Assembly: GCF_025252405.1 (NCBI RefSeq)
Contig: NZ_CP104307.1
Coordinates: 1,674,001 to 1,738,000, forward strand
DNA from: Flavobacterium sp. TR2
GTDB lineage: Bacteria; Bacteroidota; Bacteroidia; Flavobacteriales; Flavobacteriaceae
DNA length: 64,000 nucleotides
Reading direction: 5' to 3'
This document shows, piece by piece, positions 41,608 through 49,955 of this stretch. A model generated the notes under the pieces. That model was not told where the DNA came from. It ran no database searches and saw only the letters and a list, made by a program, of their open reading frames with translations. Each line of letters starts with the position of its first letter. Positions within the stretch are counted from its first letter, which is position 1. The translations under genes were made by a program, and so were the position numbers.

Positions 41608-42633
41608 ATGAAAGCTAAAGCAACTCTAAAACAAATTGCGAAAGAACTAGGAGTTTCTGTGTCAACAGTGTCTAAAGCGCTGAATGACAGTCCGGAAATT
41701 AGTGAGCAAACGAAGGTTAAGATTAAAGAGTATGCCAAACTCAAAAATTATAAGCCGAATGTTATTGGTCTAAATTTAAAGAACCGTAAAACCAAAACGA
41801 TTGGGGTGATTATCCCAAATATTTTAAATTCTTTCTTTGCGAAAGTTTTTAGCGGTATTGAGAAAGTGGCCGATAAAAAAGGGTATAATGTAATTACTTG
41901 TATTTCTAACGAATCTTTAGAAAAAGAAATCCATACGCTTGAAATGTTGAGCAACGGAACTATTGATGGGTTTATCCTTTCGGTTTCTGAAGAAGCGCAA
42001 AAACTTCAAGATTATAATCATTTCTCAGAAATAATTAACGACGGAACGCCAATCGTGATGTTTGACCGTATTGCTGATGAAGTAGATTGCGATAAAGTTG
42101 TTGTAGACGATTTTGATTCGGCATTAAACTCAACACAGCATTTGATTAATTTAGGATGCAAAAACATTGCTTTGATTTCTTCTGTAGATAATTTAAGTGT
42201 TGGAAAATTGAGAGCTGATGGTTATTTAAAAGCTTTAAAAGACAATAATATTCCAATTAATGAAAAAATTATCCTTCGTACCGACTCTGAGGAAGATATG
42301 AAAGCTAAAATTGACGCACTTTTTGACAATAAAATTGACGGAATTTTTGCTTTGGATGAAAATGATTCGGTTGCAGCTTTAAGAGTGAGTTTGAAAAAAG
42401 GGTACAGAGTTCCTGAAGATATTTCGATTATTGGTTTTGCAGATGGTATTTTGGCTTCGAGACGTTTGTCGCCAAGTTTGACTACAGTAAGCCAGCATGG
42501 AGTTGAAATTGGAGAGGTTGCTGCAAAAAGATTAATCGAAAGGTTGGAAGAGCCAGAAGGCACAGTTTCAGATTACGAAACAATTGTCATCAAAACAAAA
42601 TTGAAAGAAAGAGAATCAACTCGAAAAAAATAA
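41608..42633 (+). CDS. LacI-family transcriptional regulator
   Basis: A 341-residue repressor-type protein. The N-terminal LKQIAKELGVSVSTVSKALNDSPEIS is a LacI helix-turn-helix with hinge helix, and residues about 60-341 form a periplasmic-binding-protein-like effector domain (TIGVIIPNILNSFFAKVFSGIE). No sugar-utilisation operon is beside it, so the target is unknown. Confidence 0.93.
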   Translation: MKAKATLKQIAKELGVSVSTVSKALNDSPEISEQTKVKIKEYAKLKNYKPNVIGLNLKNRKTKTIGVIIPNILNSFFAKVFSGIEKVADKKGYNVITCISNESLEKEIHTLEMLSNGTIDGFILSVSEEAQKLQDYNHFSEIINDGTPIVMFDRIADEVDCDKVVVDDFDSALNSTQHLINLGCKNIALISSVDNLSVGKLRADGYLKALKDNNIPINEKIILRTDSEEDMKAKIDALFDNKIDGIFALDENDSVAALRVSLKKGYRVPEDISIIGFADGILASRRLSPSLTTVSQHGVEIGEVAAKRLIERLEEPEGTVSDYETIVIKTKLKERESTRKK

Positions 42634-42640
42634 AAACTAA

Positions 42641-42676
42641 AAAAAAATCCATTCGCATAACGAATGGATTTTTTTT
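42641..42676. terminator. bidirectional terminator
   Basis: AAAAAAATCCATTCG pairs with CGAATGGATTTTTTT around CATAA, between the convergent LacI-type regulator and the secreted unknown protein. Confidence 0.9.
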
Positions 42677-43787
42677 ATTTAAGCTCATAAGGGAATTTAG
42701 GATTCTTGTATTTTTTTAATTTCTCAAACGGAACTAAAAAAGGTTCTTCGCAATTTCTAGCCGCTCTGTAGAAACTTGGAGTAAATTGTATTCCTTTGTC
42801 AGTATAGCTCCAAGATGGAAAGTCCCAATATTCTTCATTGGTGTAATCGCAGTCATCGTCATTATCAGGTTTCTTAAAATGCTCTATCGAAGTAATAACT
42901 TCTAATAATTTTGGAGCAAAATAATCATTTCTATATTTTGAAAAAGCATCGAAATTATTTTCTCTGTCACCTGTGACACTTTTATCGAAAGCTAAAATAT
43001 CATCAATTTCATATTGTTTTCCATTATTTAAATCAATCAGATAACCGCTGCCTCCAAAATCTGGATGAGCACCACCGCAGAACCAAGAGTTAAAGGTTTC
43101 AAAGCCTAATAAATTAGCATTTAGGAAGTTTATTGTCGTTGTGCTTTCTATTCCCTGACCATTACTGTATTCAAAACTCGAAGAGCAATTAAGTTGGCTT
43201 AATGTATTTTGAATATGTATTTCTTCTAAAATGGGGTTAATTAAAGCTTTGTTTTTCTCTGAAAAGTTATTTCCTAATCTAAAAAAATCTGAATCACAAT
43301 GTTTTTCAGAATACCATACAAATTCTTTGTTATTGTAAAGTGTGGTCTTCTGTTTTTTAAATTCAAGGAATTTATATTTTACCAGATTTAAGCGTTCGTC
43401 ATCAAATCTAATTTTGATATTTGATTTGTAATTATCAAAATTTACAGGTTCAAGATGTACGGCTAACTGCTTGTCTTTGGCATCATACCAAAAGCCATCA
43501 AAATTATTGCCTGATTTCTTTAAATAGAATTTTTCAGTTATTACATCGCCAGGTTTAAAATAGAAAGTGTAATTATTGTCTTTTAATTTTGCTTCGAGTT
43601 TAATGTCTTTTAATGAATTCTTATAAAAATAAACAACGTTTAGACTGGCTTCCTGATCTGAATTATAGACCTGAACAGTCATAAAAATGGTGCTTTTTCC
43701 GAGAGTTCCTTCCAGATAATAAATTTTGTTTTGGCAAAATGAAATCGTTGAATAAAATAGGAATAGGCATAAAAGATGTTTCTTCAT
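42675..43787 (-). CDS. secreted protein of unknown function
   Basis: A 370-residue protein with a signal peptide (MKKHLLCLFLFYSTISFCQ). The N-terminal half is strand-rich and the C-terminal part (about 230-370; FCGGAHPDFGGSGYLIDLNNG and FTPSFYRAARNC) resembles DUF3298-like or RsiV-type extracellular domains in character. I do not assign a family with confidence. Cysteines near residues 236, 310 and 355 may form disulphides. Confidence 0.7.
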   Translation of the reverse strand: MKKHLLCLFLFYSTISFCQNKIYYLEGTLGKSTIFMTVQVYNSDQEASLNVVYFYKNSLKDIKLEAKLKDNNYTFYFKPGDVITEKFYLKKSGNNFDGFWYDAKDKQLAVHLEPVNFDNYKSNIKIRFDDERLNLVKYKFLEFKKQKTTLYNNKEFVWYSEKHCDSDFFRLGNNFSEKNKALINPILEEIHIQNTLSQLNCSSSFEYSNGQGIESTTTINFLNANLLGFETFNSWFCGGAHPDFGGSGYLIDLNNGKQYEIDDILAFDKSVTGDRENNFDAFSKYRNDYFAPKLLEVITSIEHFKKPDNDDDCDYTNEEYWDFPSWSYTDKGIQFTPSFYRAARNCEEPFLVPFEKLKKYKNPKFPYELK

Positions 43788-43874
43788 TTTACTTTTCTTT
43801 TTAATCTTTAAAGGTTTTTATAAAAATGTAAATGTAGCAAAACCAAAATTCTTACAATATAGTTTGTGGCGAAT

Positions 43875-43904
43875 AAAAAAGCCATTCAAAATTGAACGGC
43901 TTTT
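43875..43904 (-). terminator. terminator of polA
   Basis: AAAAGCC and GGCTTTT with an inner TTCAA...TTGAA form a stem; on the minus strand it ends in TTTTTTATTCG. It lies about 25 bases past the polA stop. Confidence 0.85.
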
Positions 43905-43926
43905 AAGTGTGACAAATATTTATTTT

Positions 43927-46764
43927 TTAGTGCGCTTCTAACCAGTCTTTGCCTAAACCAAGCTCCACTTCTAAAGGAACCGACATTTTGAAGGCATTTT
44001 CCATTTCATGCTTAATCATTGGCTGAATTTTTTCGAGCTCATCGTTGTGAACATCAAACACAAGCTCATCATGCACCTGAAGCAGCATTTTAGATTTCCA
44101 GTTTTCGTCACGAAGTTTTTTGTGAATATTAATCATCGCAATTTTAATCACATCGGCTGCACTTCCTTGAATTGGAGCGTTTACAGCATTTCGTTCTGCA
44201 GCACTTCTTACAACAGCATTGGCAGAATTGATGTCTTTTAAATATCTGCGGCGGCCTAAAATAGTTTGCACATAACCTTTTTCTCTTGCAAAATCAATTT
44301 GTTCTGAAATATAAGATTTAAGGCGCGGATATGTTTTGTAATACGCATCGATCAAAGCGGCGCTTTCGCTTCTTGAAAGCGACGTCTGATTGCTTAATCC
44401 AAAAGCAGAAACCCCATAAATGATTCCAAAGTTTACCGTCTTGGCATTGCTTCTTTGCTCGCGCGAAACTTCTTCTAAAGCGACATCAAAAACTTTTGCC
44501 GCTGTGGCTCTGTGAATATCTTCTCCGTTTTGGAAAGCTTTAATCATATTTTCTTCGCCGCTCAGAGCTGCAATGATTCTTAATTCAATTTGAGAATAAT
44601 CGGCAGAGATTAAAGTATGGTTTTCGTCACGCGCAACAAAAGCTTTACGAATCTGACGTCCTCTCTCGGTACGAATTGGAATATTCTGCAAGTTCGGGTT
44701 ATTAGAACTCAAACGGCCCGTTGCGGCAACTGCCTGCATATAATCGGTATGAACGCGTAATGTCTTTTTATCAACCTGTTCGGGTAAAGCTAAAATATAA
44801 GTGCTTTGCAGTTTTACCATCTGGCGCCAATCTAAAATATCTTTTACAATTGGGTTGTCATTTGCCAAATAAGTCAAAACTTCCTCGCCAGTTGCATATT
44901 GCCCGGTTTTGGTTTTCTTTTGCTTAGCCCCTCCAATTTTAAGTTTGTCGAATAAAATATCGCCTAATTGTTTTGGAGAAGCAAGATTAAATTTTTCGCC
45001 AGCTGTTTCGTATATTTTTTGTTCCAAAGATTTGATTTCAACATCCATTTCCTTAGACATATCTTTTAAGAAATCAACATCTAAGCGAATGCCTTCCATT
45101 TCCATATCGGCCAAAACGCTAACTAGAGGAATTTCGATTTCATCAAATAGTTTTTTGGTTTCGGTTTTGTCTAATTGGGTTGTAAATATTTCTTTTAATT
45201 GTAAAGTAATATCGGCATCTTCGGCGGCATATTCTTTAATGTCTTCCAAAGGAACGTCACGCATATTAAGCTGATTTTTTCCTTTTTTGCCAATTAAGGT
45301 TTCAATAGATTTTGGAGAATATTTTAAATACGTTTCCGCCAAAATATCCATATTATGACGCATATCCGGATTGATTAGATAATGCGCAATCATGGTGTCG
45401 AAAAGTTTTCCTTTTACTGTAACTCCGTAGTTAGAAAGGATTTTTAAATCGTACTTTAAATTCTGTCCAATTTTTTCAATATTTTCATTTTCAAAAAATG
45501 GAACAAATTTTTCGATCAAAGCTTTTGCTTCTTCCTGATTTTCTGGAAACGGAACATAAAATGCTTTTCCTTTTTCATAAGAAAATGACATTCCGACCAA
45601 TTCTGCGTGCAGAGCATCAATTCCTGTGGTTTCAGTATCAAAACAAACTGCAGGCTGTTTTTGCAGATTTTGCAAAAGCAATTTAATTCCTAGATCGCCT
45701 TGAATGGTTTGATAGGAATGTTCTGTGTTTTCTAAAGTATTATAGAAAGAAGTTCTTGGAGCATCTGTGTCTTCATCTTCAGCAGAGCCTCCAAAAAGAT
45801 CAAATTGGTCTTCGTTTTTAGCCGCAGCTTTTTTAGCTGGTTTTGCATCTGAAGCTGGAGCCGCAGTCTGAGCGCCATCTGTTCTAAATAAATTATCAAA
45901 CTGTTCTGCCATTCTTCTGAATTCTAATTCTTGAAAAATAGCATCTGTTTTTTCGATATCAGGACGAGAAAGTTCGTAATCTTCCTCATTAAAAGTAACA
46001 TCACAATCTGTAATAATTGCGGCCAGTTTTTTAGAAAGAATTCCTTTTTCTTTATTCGCTTCGATATTTTCTTTCATTTTACCTTTTAGCTTATCTGTAT
46101 TAGCCAAAAGATTTTCCATAGAGCCAAACTCTTTCAGGAATTTTTTTGCCGTTACTTCGCCAACACCAGGCAATCCTGGAATATTATCGACGGCGTCGCC
46201 CATCATTCCAAGAAAATCAATGACTTGTTCTGGTCTTTCTACTTCAAATTTTGCTAAAACCTCAGGAACTCCCCAAATTTCGATTCCGTTACCCATTCGG
46301 GCTGGTTTATACATAAAGATATTTTCAGAAACCAATTGTGCAAAATCTTTATCGGGCGTTACCATAAATACCTGATAGTTCTGTTTTTCGGCTTGTTTTG
46401 CAATTGTTCCAATCAAATCATCGGCCTCACATCCTGCAAGTTCGATAATTGGAATATGCATGGCTCTTAATAATTCCTGAATATAGGGAACAGCAATTTT
46501 GATTGCTTCTGGAGTTTCGTCTCGGTTTGCTTTGTAGTCTACAAACATTTCGGTTCTTACATGGCTTCCTCCTTTATCAAAAGCAACTGCCAAATGATCT
46601 GGTTTTTCTCTTTTGATAACATCCAAAAGCGAGTTCATAAAACCCATAATTGCAGATGTATCCATTCCTTTTGAATTGATTCTCGGGTTTTTTATAAAAG
46701 CATAATAACCACGAAAAATTAGTGCGTAGGCATCTAGAAGAAAAAGGCGTTTTTGAGTTGACAT
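43927..46764 (-). CDS. polA: DNA polymerase I
   Basis: A 945-residue enzyme with all three domains: the 5'-3' exonuclease (1 to about 300; FDKGGSHVR, GMMGDAVDNIPGLPGVGEVTA), a 3'-5' proofreading domain whose DxE residues D376 and E378 are intact (CFDTETTG), and the polymerase (about 560-945; SADYSQIELRI, QGSAADVIKIA, LLQVHDELVFD). An Ala/Lys/Asp-rich linker (about 298-335) separates the first two. It fills Okazaki gaps and repairs DNA. Confidence 0.98.
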   Translation of the reverse strand: MSTQKRLFLLDAYALIFRGYYAFIKNPRINSKGMDTSAIMGFMNSLLDVIKREKPDHLAVAFDKGGSHVRTEMFVDYKANRDETPEAIKIAVPYIQELLRAMHIPIIELAGCEADDLIGTIAKQAEKQNYQVFMVTPDKDFAQLVSENIFMYKPARMGNGIEIWGVPEVLAKFEVERPEQVIDFLGMMGDAVDNIPGLPGVGEVTAKKFLKEFGSMENLLANTDKLKGKMKENIEANKEKGILSKKLAAIITDCDVTFNEEDYELSRPDIEKTDAIFQELEFRRMAEQFDNLFRTDGAQTAAPASDAKPAKKAAAKNEDQFDLFGGSAEDEDTDAPRTSFYNTLENTEHSYQTIQGDLGIKLLLQNLQKQPAVCFDTETTGIDALHAELVGMSFSYEKGKAFYVPFPENQEEAKALIEKFVPFFENENIEKIGQNLKYDLKILSNYGVTVKGKLFDTMIAHYLINPDMRHNMDILAETYLKYSPKSIETLIGKKGKNQLNMRDVPLEDIKEYAAEDADITLQLKEIFTTQLDKTETKKLFDEIEIPLVSVLADMEMEGIRLDVDFLKDMSKEMDVEIKSLEQKIYETAGEKFNLASPKQLGDILFDKLKIGGAKQKKTKTGQYATGEEVLTYLANDNPIVKDILDWRQMVKLQSTYILALPEQVDKKTLRVHTDYMQAVAATGRLSSNNPNLQNIPIRTERGRQIRKAFVARDENHTLISADYSQIELRIIAALSGEENMIKAFQNGEDIHRATAAKVFDVALEEVSREQRSNAKTVNFGIIYGVSAFGLSNQTSLSRSESAALIDAYYKTYPRLKSYISEQIDFAREKGYVQTILGRRRYLKDINSANAVVRSAAERNAVNAPIQGSAADVIKIAMINIHKKLRDENWKSKMLLQVHDELVFDVHNDELEKIQPMIKHEMENAFKMSVPLEVELGLGKDWLEAH

Positions 46765-46838
46765 ATTAAAAATATTAGTCTGTAAAAATAAACATTTGGG
46801 TTTTAAAAAACGATTTACTTTTCGAAAATTAATTCTGT

Positions 46839-46962
46839 TTCACCATATAAGTCATATAAGACCATTTTAGTGGAGACGCACCGAAGTGCATCTCCTCGGT
46901 CGGTAAAATAAGGCTGAAAACGGTTAAACAATTAAATGAGCTTATATAACTTATATGGTGAA
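46839..46962. repeat. 124-bp element with 22-bp terminal inverted repeats
   Basis: This lies in the 324-bp gap upstream of polA. The left end (46839-46860) begins TTCACCATATAAGTCATATA; the right end (46941-46962) is its reverse complement with one mismatch. A GGAGACGCACCGAAGTGCATCTCC-type imperfect palindrome lies inside (46874-46897), related to the AGACGCACTGC family. Size and ends suggest a miniature mobile element or a folded repeat. No open frame is present. Confidence 0.75.
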
Positions 46963-47011
46963 AAAACCGCGAAGCGTTAATGTCAAGTTAAATTTTTCTA
47001 TGGAGCGGTTT

Positions 47012-47046
47012 CTTCATTTTGGCTTCATTTTCTCGAGGTAATTTTG
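47012..47046 (+). promoter_or_regulatory. promoter with CTTCAT direct repeat (small protein 1)
   Basis: CTTCAT at 47012-47017 and 47023-47028 (11-bp period) and TAATTTTG at 47039-47046. The second repeat starts 16 bases before the -7 box and ends 61 positions before the ATG. All three distances are the same at the second small gene (49528-49562). Confidence 0.75.
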
Positions 47047-47088
47047 ATTTGAAAATAAAAGGTTATTAATTCTTAAATCTTAGAAATC

Positions 47089-47301
47089 ATGAGAAATTTA
47101 TTAATGTTACTAGTAGCAGTTTTAGGAACAAGTGCAATGGTTCACGCATTTCCTGCAAAAGATAGAAAAGTAGCTCCAGCAAAAGAAGTTAAAGCAACCA
47201 AACATCCTAAACACAAATCTGATAAAAAAGCAAAATCAGTAAAAACTGAAGCGCCAAAAACAGAAGCTGCGAAACCAGAAACTGCAAAAATGAAAAAATA
47301 A
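47089..47301 (+). CDS. small exported Lys/Ala-rich protein 1
   Basis: A 70-residue protein with a signal peptide (MRNLLMLLVAVLGTSAMVHA, cleavage after AHA/VHA) and a mature part of about 50 residues made almost only of Lys, Ala, Pro, Glu, Thr and His (KATKHPKHKSDKKAKS). It is similar to the small protein at 49605-49793 on the other side of the two-component genes. Composition resembles the acid-shock protein Asr of enterobacteria, by analogy only. It is followed by its own terminator at 47375-47408. Confidence 0.8.
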   Translation: MRNLLMLLVAVLGTSAMVHAFPAKDRKVAPAKEVKATKHPKHKSDKKAKSVKTEAPKTEAAKPETAKMKK

Positions 47302-47374
47302 GAATTGCTCTCGTTTTGTTTTCGAAGCATTGTAACGGAGGCAAAACAGGAATAATGATTATGAGAATGCGATT

Positions 47375-47408
47375 GAAAAGGCTGATGAAGAAATTTGTCA
47401 GCTTTTTT
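47375..47408 (+). terminator. terminator after small protein 1
   Basis: GGCTGA pairs with TCAGC(T) across GAAGAAATTTG, followed by six T. The stem words GCTGA/TCAGC recur in the terminator after small protein 2. Confidence 0.7.
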
Positions 47409-47486
47409 CGTTAGTTAATTTTTTAATAATGTGCAGCTAGACTTTTGATAATTCATTAATTTTAGTTGTGCTAAAAGATCTTGTTT

Positions 47487-48161
47487 ATGAATGTTTTAAT
47501 TGTTGAAGATAATAAAGAGCTTGCTGTAGAAGTTTACGATTTTTTATGCAACGCAGGTTATATTTGTAAGATTGCTAATAATTGTGCAGATGCGCTGGAA
47601 GAATTTGGAAGCAATGACTATGATGCTATGCTGCTCGATTTGGGTCTGCCAGACGGCGATGGTTTTGAGGTTTTGCAGACGATTCGAAAAACTAAATCTA
47701 AGATTGCGGTTATTGTGCTTACTGCCCGAGGAGAATTGGATGATAGGATTAATGGACTTCATCTTGGAGCCGACGATTATTTGACAAAACCTTTTGCTTT
47801 GACAGAGCTGGCTGCGAGATTGTTTGCAGTGATTCGCAGAATTCATGGATTTACTTTAAATAATTTAAGCATTCATGGTTTTTTGCTGCAGCTTCAGGAT
47901 TATAAAGTAAGTTTTAATGAAGTTCCGCTAAGTCTTACCAAAAAAGAGTTTGATATTTTTCAGTATTTAGTTCTAAATAAAAACAGGGTCATTACAAGAC
48001 TGCAATTGACAGAGCATATTTGGGGAGACATTTTAGAAGTAAATTCAGATTCTAATTTTATTGATGTTCATGTTCGAAATCTTCGCAAAAAACTGGACAA
48101 GCATACTGCTATTGACTGGTTTGAAACGGTTCGAAATGTTGGTTATCGTATAAACGAATAA
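47487..48161 (+). CDS. OmpR-family response regulator
   Basis: A 224-residue regulator from ATG 47487 (MNVLIVEDNKELA). The receiver domain has acidic D8/D9-type residues, the phospho-acceptor D51 in LLDLGLPDGDG, T in VLTARGE and K in YLTKPFAL. The C-terminal winged helix (about 130-224; LTKKEFDIFQYLVLN, NFIDVHVRNLRKKL) binds direct repeats in this family. An in-frame TTG two codons earlier is less likely. The kinase follows after 10 bases. The matching promoters on both sides make it the likely activator of the two small proteins. Confidence 0.95.
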   Translation: MNVLIVEDNKELAVEVYDFLCNAGYICKIANNCADALEEFGSNDYDAMLLDLGLPDGDGFEVLQTIRKTKSKIAVIVLTARGELDDRINGLHLGADDYLTKPFALTELAARLFAVIRRIHGFTLNNLSIHGFLLQLQDYKVSFNEVPLSLTKKEFDIFQYLVLNKNRVITRLQLTEHIWGDILEVNSDSNFIDVHVRNLRKKLDKHTAIDWFETVRNVGYRINE

Positions 48162-48171
48162 ATTTATTCTT

Positions 48172-49500
48172 GTGAAAATAAAACATCAATTAGCCATTTT
48201 TAATGCCATGACCAGACTGCTGGTCATTTTGATTTTATGGCTGATGCTTCCTATTTTGGTAGAAAATGTGGTCTATCATCATATTAACAATAGTCTGCTG
48301 GAGAAAAAGAAAAAATTTATCGAGCATCTTAATCAAGATGAAATAAATGATTTTATAGAAAATCCAGATGATTCGACCGAAACTTTTTCAGAATTTTCAA
48401 CGCTTCATAGCGAGTTTTTGGTATTGTCTCGAGTTCCTATAAAACCGCATGAGAAAAAAACAACTTTTACAAATGACTATCGCAAGATTGAAAATGAAGA
48501 AAGCGAATATCGAATATTGCAGCATCACTTTACTTATGAGGGAGTTGATTATCAGCTTGAAATTGGGAGCAGTCTGAGTGAGGTCAACGATTTGACTTTT
48601 GTCATCAGGCTGTTCATTATCATTGTCTTTGTGGTGATTCTGTTTATCACTTTTTTGGCAGATACATTTTATATCGAATATCTTTTAAAGCCATTTTATA
48701 AAATTATTGACACTAAAATAAGGCGAGTAAATGAGCCAGAAACATTTGATCATACTCCGATAAAAGCTGCTTCAAGAGATTTTAGGGAGTTAGATTTTGT
48801 TTTAAACCAAATGATGGATCGTATTGCGGAGGTTTTTAAAAAAGAAAAGCAGTTTATCTCCAATGTTTCGCACGAACTTTTAACGCCAATTGCGCTGCTT
48901 AAAAACAAGCTCGAAAATTTGCTTCAAAATGAATCTTTAGACGATAATGCAGTCGATAAAATTGCAGGTTCTCTAAAGACACTGGATATGCTAAAAAAAA
49001 TCATCAATAATTTATTGCTGATCTCAAGAATAGATAATAATCAGTATGTGGCCAATGAAGAAATTAATCTTCGAGAAATCGTTTTGGACTTGTACGAAGA
49101 CCTTCAAGACCGCATTGAGGATAAAGAAATTCAATTCATCGATGAGATGAAAAGCAGCTTTGTTTTTACTGGGAACAAAACCTTAATTCATATTCTCATT
49201 TATAATTTAGTAACCAACGCCATTAAATATAATAAACTGCAAGGAAAGATTAGTATTGAGGATGGTTTTGCAGATAATCATTATTTTATGTCAGTGAAAG
49301 ATTCTGGAATAGGAATGGATGAATCGCAGTTGGAAAAAATATTTAGCCGTTTTGCCAGAATCAGTTCAGATCAGGAAGGGCAGGGCTTGGGACTTGCAAT
49401 TGCTAAAAGTATTGCAGCTTTCCATCATATAGAAATGACAGTAGAATCTGCATTGGGCGTGGGGACTACTTTCAAATTATGGTTTCCAAAAGCTAATTAA
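48172..49500 (+). CDS. sensor histidine kinase
   Basis: A 442-residue kinase starting at GTG 48172, 10 bases after the response regulator. Membrane helices at about 11-32 and 143-165 enclose a periplasmic domain of about 110 residues rich in His, Glu and Asp. The H box is VSHELLTPIALLKNKLE with H234; the N box is YNLVTNAIKYNKL, and DSGIGMD and GQGLGLAIA form the ATP site. No HAMP domain is obvious between helix 2 and the H box. The many acidic and His residues outside could sense pH or cations, but that is inference. Confidence 0.93.
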   Translation: MKIKHQLAIFNAMTRLLVILILWLMLPILVENVVYHHINNSLLEKKKKFIEHLNQDEINDFIENPDDSTETFSEFSTLHSEFLVLSRVPIKPHEKKTTFTNDYRKIENEESEYRILQHHFTYEGVDYQLEIGSSLSEVNDLTFVIRLFIIIVFVVILFITFLADTFYIEYLLKPFYKIIDTKIRRVNEPETFDHTPIKAASRDFRELDFVLNQMMDRIAEVFKKEKQFISNVSHELLTPIALLKNKLENLLQNESLDDNAVDKIAGSLKTLDMLKKIINNLLLISRIDNNQYVANEEINLREIVLDLYEDLQDRIEDKEIQFIDEMKSSFVFTGNKTLIHILIYNLVTNAIKYNKLQGKISIEDGFADNHYFMSVKDSGIGMDESQLEKIFSRFARISSDQEGQGLGLAIAKSIAAFHHIEMTVESALGVGTTFKLWFPKAN

Positions 49501-49527
49501 AAGTTAAAATTTATTGTAGGACTTTTT

Positions 49528-49562
49528 CTTCATTTTGTCTTCATGTTGCGATTATACCTTTG
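49528..49562 (+). promoter_or_regulatory. promoter with CTTCAT direct repeat (small protein 2)
   Basis: CTTCAT at 49528-49533 and 49539-49544 (11-bp period) and TACCTTTG at 49555-49562. The second repeat starts 16 bases before the -7 box and ends 61 positions before the ATG, as at 47012-47046. Confidence 0.75.
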
Positions 49563-49604
49563 ACTTGTAAATAATAAAAATAACAAATCAAAAATTTAAA
49601 AGTC

Positions 49605-49793
49605 ATGAAAAAATTAGCAATTTTAGCAGTAGCAGTTTTCGGAACATTCGCAATGGTAAATGCACAAACAACTCCAGCGCAAACAAAAACAAAAGAAGTG
49701 AAAACTGAAAAACAAGATAAAAAAGCAAACAAAAAAGCTAAAGGAGAGAAAAAAGCAGAAGCTGCAAAAACAGAAACTCCAAAAGCAAAATAA
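49605..49793 (+). CDS. small exported Lys/Ala-rich protein 2
   Basis: A 62-residue protein with a signal peptide (MKKLAILAVAVFGTFAMVNAQ) and a mature part rich in Lys, Ala, Thr, Gln and Glu (KDKKANKKAKGEKKAEA-like). It is a paralogue of small protein 1: both have LAVAVLGT/FGTxAMVxA in the signal and end in KTE-x-PK/AK units. A shared promoter structure ties both to the response regulator. Terminator at 49843-49873. Confidence 0.8.
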   Translation: MKKLAILAVAVFGTFAMVNAQTTPAQTKTKEVKTEKQDKKANKKAKGEKKAEAAKTETPKAK

Positions 49794-49842
49794 AACGACA
49801 TTTTAAGTCTTAAGATTAAATAGTTTTAAAGGTTGGTAGGTT

Positions 49843-49873
49843 AAAGCTGAAGGAGTCATCTTTCAGCTTTTTT
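49843..49873 (+). terminator. terminator after small protein 2
   Basis: AAAGCTGAA pairs with TTCAGCTTT around GGAGTCATCT, followed by further T. Confidence 0.85.
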
Positions 49874-49955
49874 ATGTTTTACAGCGTTAAATTTTTTATA
49901 ATAAAAAGAAATAGAATTCTCATTCTTTGTTACTTTGTTTAAAACTATAAATTAG

